This document shows positions 62,614 through 64,000 of a stretch of DNA of 64,000 bases, in pieces. The notes below the pieces were generated by a model. It ran no database searches, was not told the origin of the DNA, and was given only the letters and a program-made list of their open reading frames with translations. The translations under genes and the position numbers were made by a program. Every line of letters starts with the position of its first letter. The first letter of the stretch is position 1. Source of the DNA: Cohnella mopanensis (lineage in GTDB: Bacteria > Bacillota > Bacilli > Paenibacillales > Paenibacillaceae); NCBI RefSeq assembly GCF_022352055.1, contig NZ_JAKRWM010000002.1, forward strand, positions 310,001 to 374,000. The letters run 5' to 3'.

Positions 62614-64000
62614 ATGCTTCAGTTGAAAAAGAAGTTTCCTAGGGAATTGAACCTTCGAACGAAATTGTTGCTCCTCTTCGTCTTCCTGATCTTGTTTCCG
62701 TTAAGCCTGCAAGGAATCGTGACTTATCGGCATTTCTCGTCTACCGTCGATCAGAAAACCGAACAATTCACTATCGATATCGTTCGGCAAATCAACGCGA
62801 ATCTGGATCGTCTTATGAAAGATTACGAGAGATTGTCGCTTATGCCTCTATATGATGAAATGGTACTTAAAATATTAAGCAAATACGATGGCGAGATGGG
62901 CTCGGCGACATGGGCTTCTTCGGATGATTATATGAAAATGAAGCTGTACACTTCCGCTCAAGCTTACGATAGAGCGGAAGTTCGCGGGATCCATTTCTTG
63001 AGCAATAGCGGCATTCTGTTCTCCAACGTTGACTCGATGGCCGTAGAATCGGTGTGGGACGGCAGGCAGGACAAGTGGTTCGGCGAGGTTAACCGTTCGG
63101 ACGGGGCTTGGATGTTAATTCCTCCCCACGTCCCAACCTACTATAGCGTCCATTCCAACGAACCTTATATCACGGTAGCGAGAATGATTCGCGAACCCAA
63201 TACGTTGAAGCGGCTGGGCTATATCCTTATCGATATTAAACTGGACGCTTTCCGTAATATCTTATCCAACTTGAATTTTGAACAAGACGCGAATCTAATC
63301 ATTATGGACAGCCAGCAAAGATTGCTCTTCGAGAGGAAGTCCGGGAGTGATATTTCCGTTTATGACGATTTGCTTCAGCATAATCAGCTCCAGAAATACG
63401 GTAGCAATCAGAAAATCGAGTTAGGAAACCAGCATTATTTGTACGTTCAGCATCACTCCGATTATTCGGGCTTATCCATCATTAGCCTGACGCCGATCAA
63501 CGTCATTCAGAAGGAATCGCGGGAGCTATGGAAGTACACTTTGGGGTTCGCCGTCTTATGCTTGGCGATCGTAACGATCTTGGCGGTTACGATTTCCTAC
63601 CGCATGACCCGTCCTCTCATTGAATTGAAGAAGAAAATGGTTGGCGTAGAGCAAGGTGATTTTAACAAACGGGTATCGACCTTCAGCAACGACGAATTCG
63701 GTCAACTGGGGCGCGGGTTCAACAAAATGATGGAAGAAATCAACCGGCTCTTCAACGAGGTTTTCATCCTCGGCATACGGGAGAAGGAAGCTGAGCTTTC
63801 CGCGCTGCAGAGCCAGATCAATCCTCATTTTATTTACAACACGTTGGAATCCATCAGCATGATGGCGATCCGGAATAATAACGCAGAAGTATCGGACATG
63901 GTTTCCGCGTTAGGAAAGCTTTTAAGATATACGATCGATAAAGTCGACAGGCAGATTCCGTTGAAGGAAGAAGTTCGGTTCGTACAATCCTATGTCCAGA
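62614..64000 (+). CDS. YesM-like sensor histidine kinase, 3' end cut by window
   Basis: The frame runs open from ATG 62614 to the window end (462 codons). AAAGGGG lies 8 bases upstream. Translation begins MLQLKKKFPRELN, followed by TM1 (~18-38), an extracellular sensor (~40-300), TM2 (~310-332) and HAMP (SYRMTRPLIELKKKM). The phospho-acceptor segment is SQINPHFIYNTLESI; the ATPase domain lies beyond the window. An AraC-type response regulator gene probably follows. It is the third YesM-type kinase in 64 kb. Confidence 0.93.
   Translation, partial: MLQLKKKFPRELNLRTKLLLLFVFLILFPLSLQGIVTYRHFSSTVDQKTEQFTIDIVRQINANLDRLMKDYERLSLMPLYDEMVLKILSKYDGEMGSATWASSDDYMKMKLYTSAQAYDRAEVRGIHFLSNSGILFSNVDSMAVESVWDGRQDKWFGEVNRSDGAWMLIPPHVPTYYSVHSNEPYITVARMIREPNTLKRLGYILIDIKLDAFRNILSNLNFEQDANLIIMDSQQRLLFERKSGSDISVYDDLLQHNQLQKYGSNQKIELGNQHYLYVQHHSDYSGLSIISLTPINVIQKESRELWKYTLGFAVLCLAIVTILAVTISYRMTRPLIELKKKMVGVEQGDFNKRVSTFSNDEFGQLGRGFNKMMEEINRLFNEVFILGIREKEAELSALQSQINPHFIYNTLESISMMAIRNNNAEVSDMVSALGKLLRYTIDKVDRQIPLKEEVRFVQSYVQ

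Overview
This window looks like a chromosomal segment of an endospore-forming Gram-positive bacterium of the Paenibacillaceae (Paenibacillus/Cohnella-like). The basis is mixed: base composition is slightly GC-rich, ribosome-binding sites are strong (GGAGG), and lipobox signal peptides are typical of Firmicutes. There are several YesM/YesN-type two-component systems beside carbohydrate ABC transporters, a YyaC-family sporulation protein, a Bacillus-style gntRPK operon, and an inverted-repeat element that I recall from Paenibacillaceae genomes. I see no rRNA, tRNA, transposase, phage or plasmid genes. The species cannot be named from the sequence alone.

Layout. 1-6.9 kb: aspartase-like lyase (5' end cut off), aldehyde dehydrogenase, a short repeat element, zinc and iron alcohol dehydrogenases, a UPF0316 membrane protein and an ACT-domain malic enzyme. 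7.1-19.4 kb: a YesM/YesN-type pair, a convergent sugar-binding lipoprotein, and an RbsA/C/B-type ABC operon. That operon continues with two SDRs, an ASRT-family protein and a phosphomannose-isomerase-like cupin; a third SDR and luxS lie on the other strand. 20-25.7 kb: a methionine uptake and recycling operon (metQ, mtnE-like, metN, metI, HcxA/GldA-like dehydrogenase, mtnN). 26.3-30.1 kb: gntR-gntP-gntK with two GntR-type operators. 30.5-39.8 kb: yyaC, then an apparent Fnr regulon made of ndk, a double class II aldolase, a hemerythrin-like protein and adhE-pflB-pflA. 40-49 kb: hypothetical and TerB-like genes, a vWA lipoprotein, an OmpR-type two-component system, an envelope/oxidoreductase cluster, cutC and an asparaginase. 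49-61.8 kb: a second YesM/YesN-type pair divergent from a glycan operon (two permeases, binding protein, GHL6-like hydrolase, sulfatase, a pair of CHR-family transporters and a formylglycine-generating enzyme). 62.6 kb to the end: a third YesM-like kinase, cut by the window edge.

How genes work together. MtnN and LuxS would turn S-adenosylhomocysteine into homocysteine, while MetQNI imports methionine and the MtnE-like aminotransferase handles its keto acid. Pfl/PflA and AdhE form the anaerobic pyruvate-to-ethanol route, and good TGTGA-N6-TCACA sites sit at one fixed distance upstream of -10-like hexamers. The sulfatase carries the CxPxR motif that the FGE encoded three genes later should oxidise, so the glycan operon appears self-contained for a sulfated sugar.

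The least explained structure is a set of three intergenic arrays (25.8, 30.1 and 61.8 kb). Their sequences differ from each other, but all have a ~51-bp period and a ~21-23-bp palindromic core in each unit. They are not CRISPRs, because the interval sequences are also conserved.
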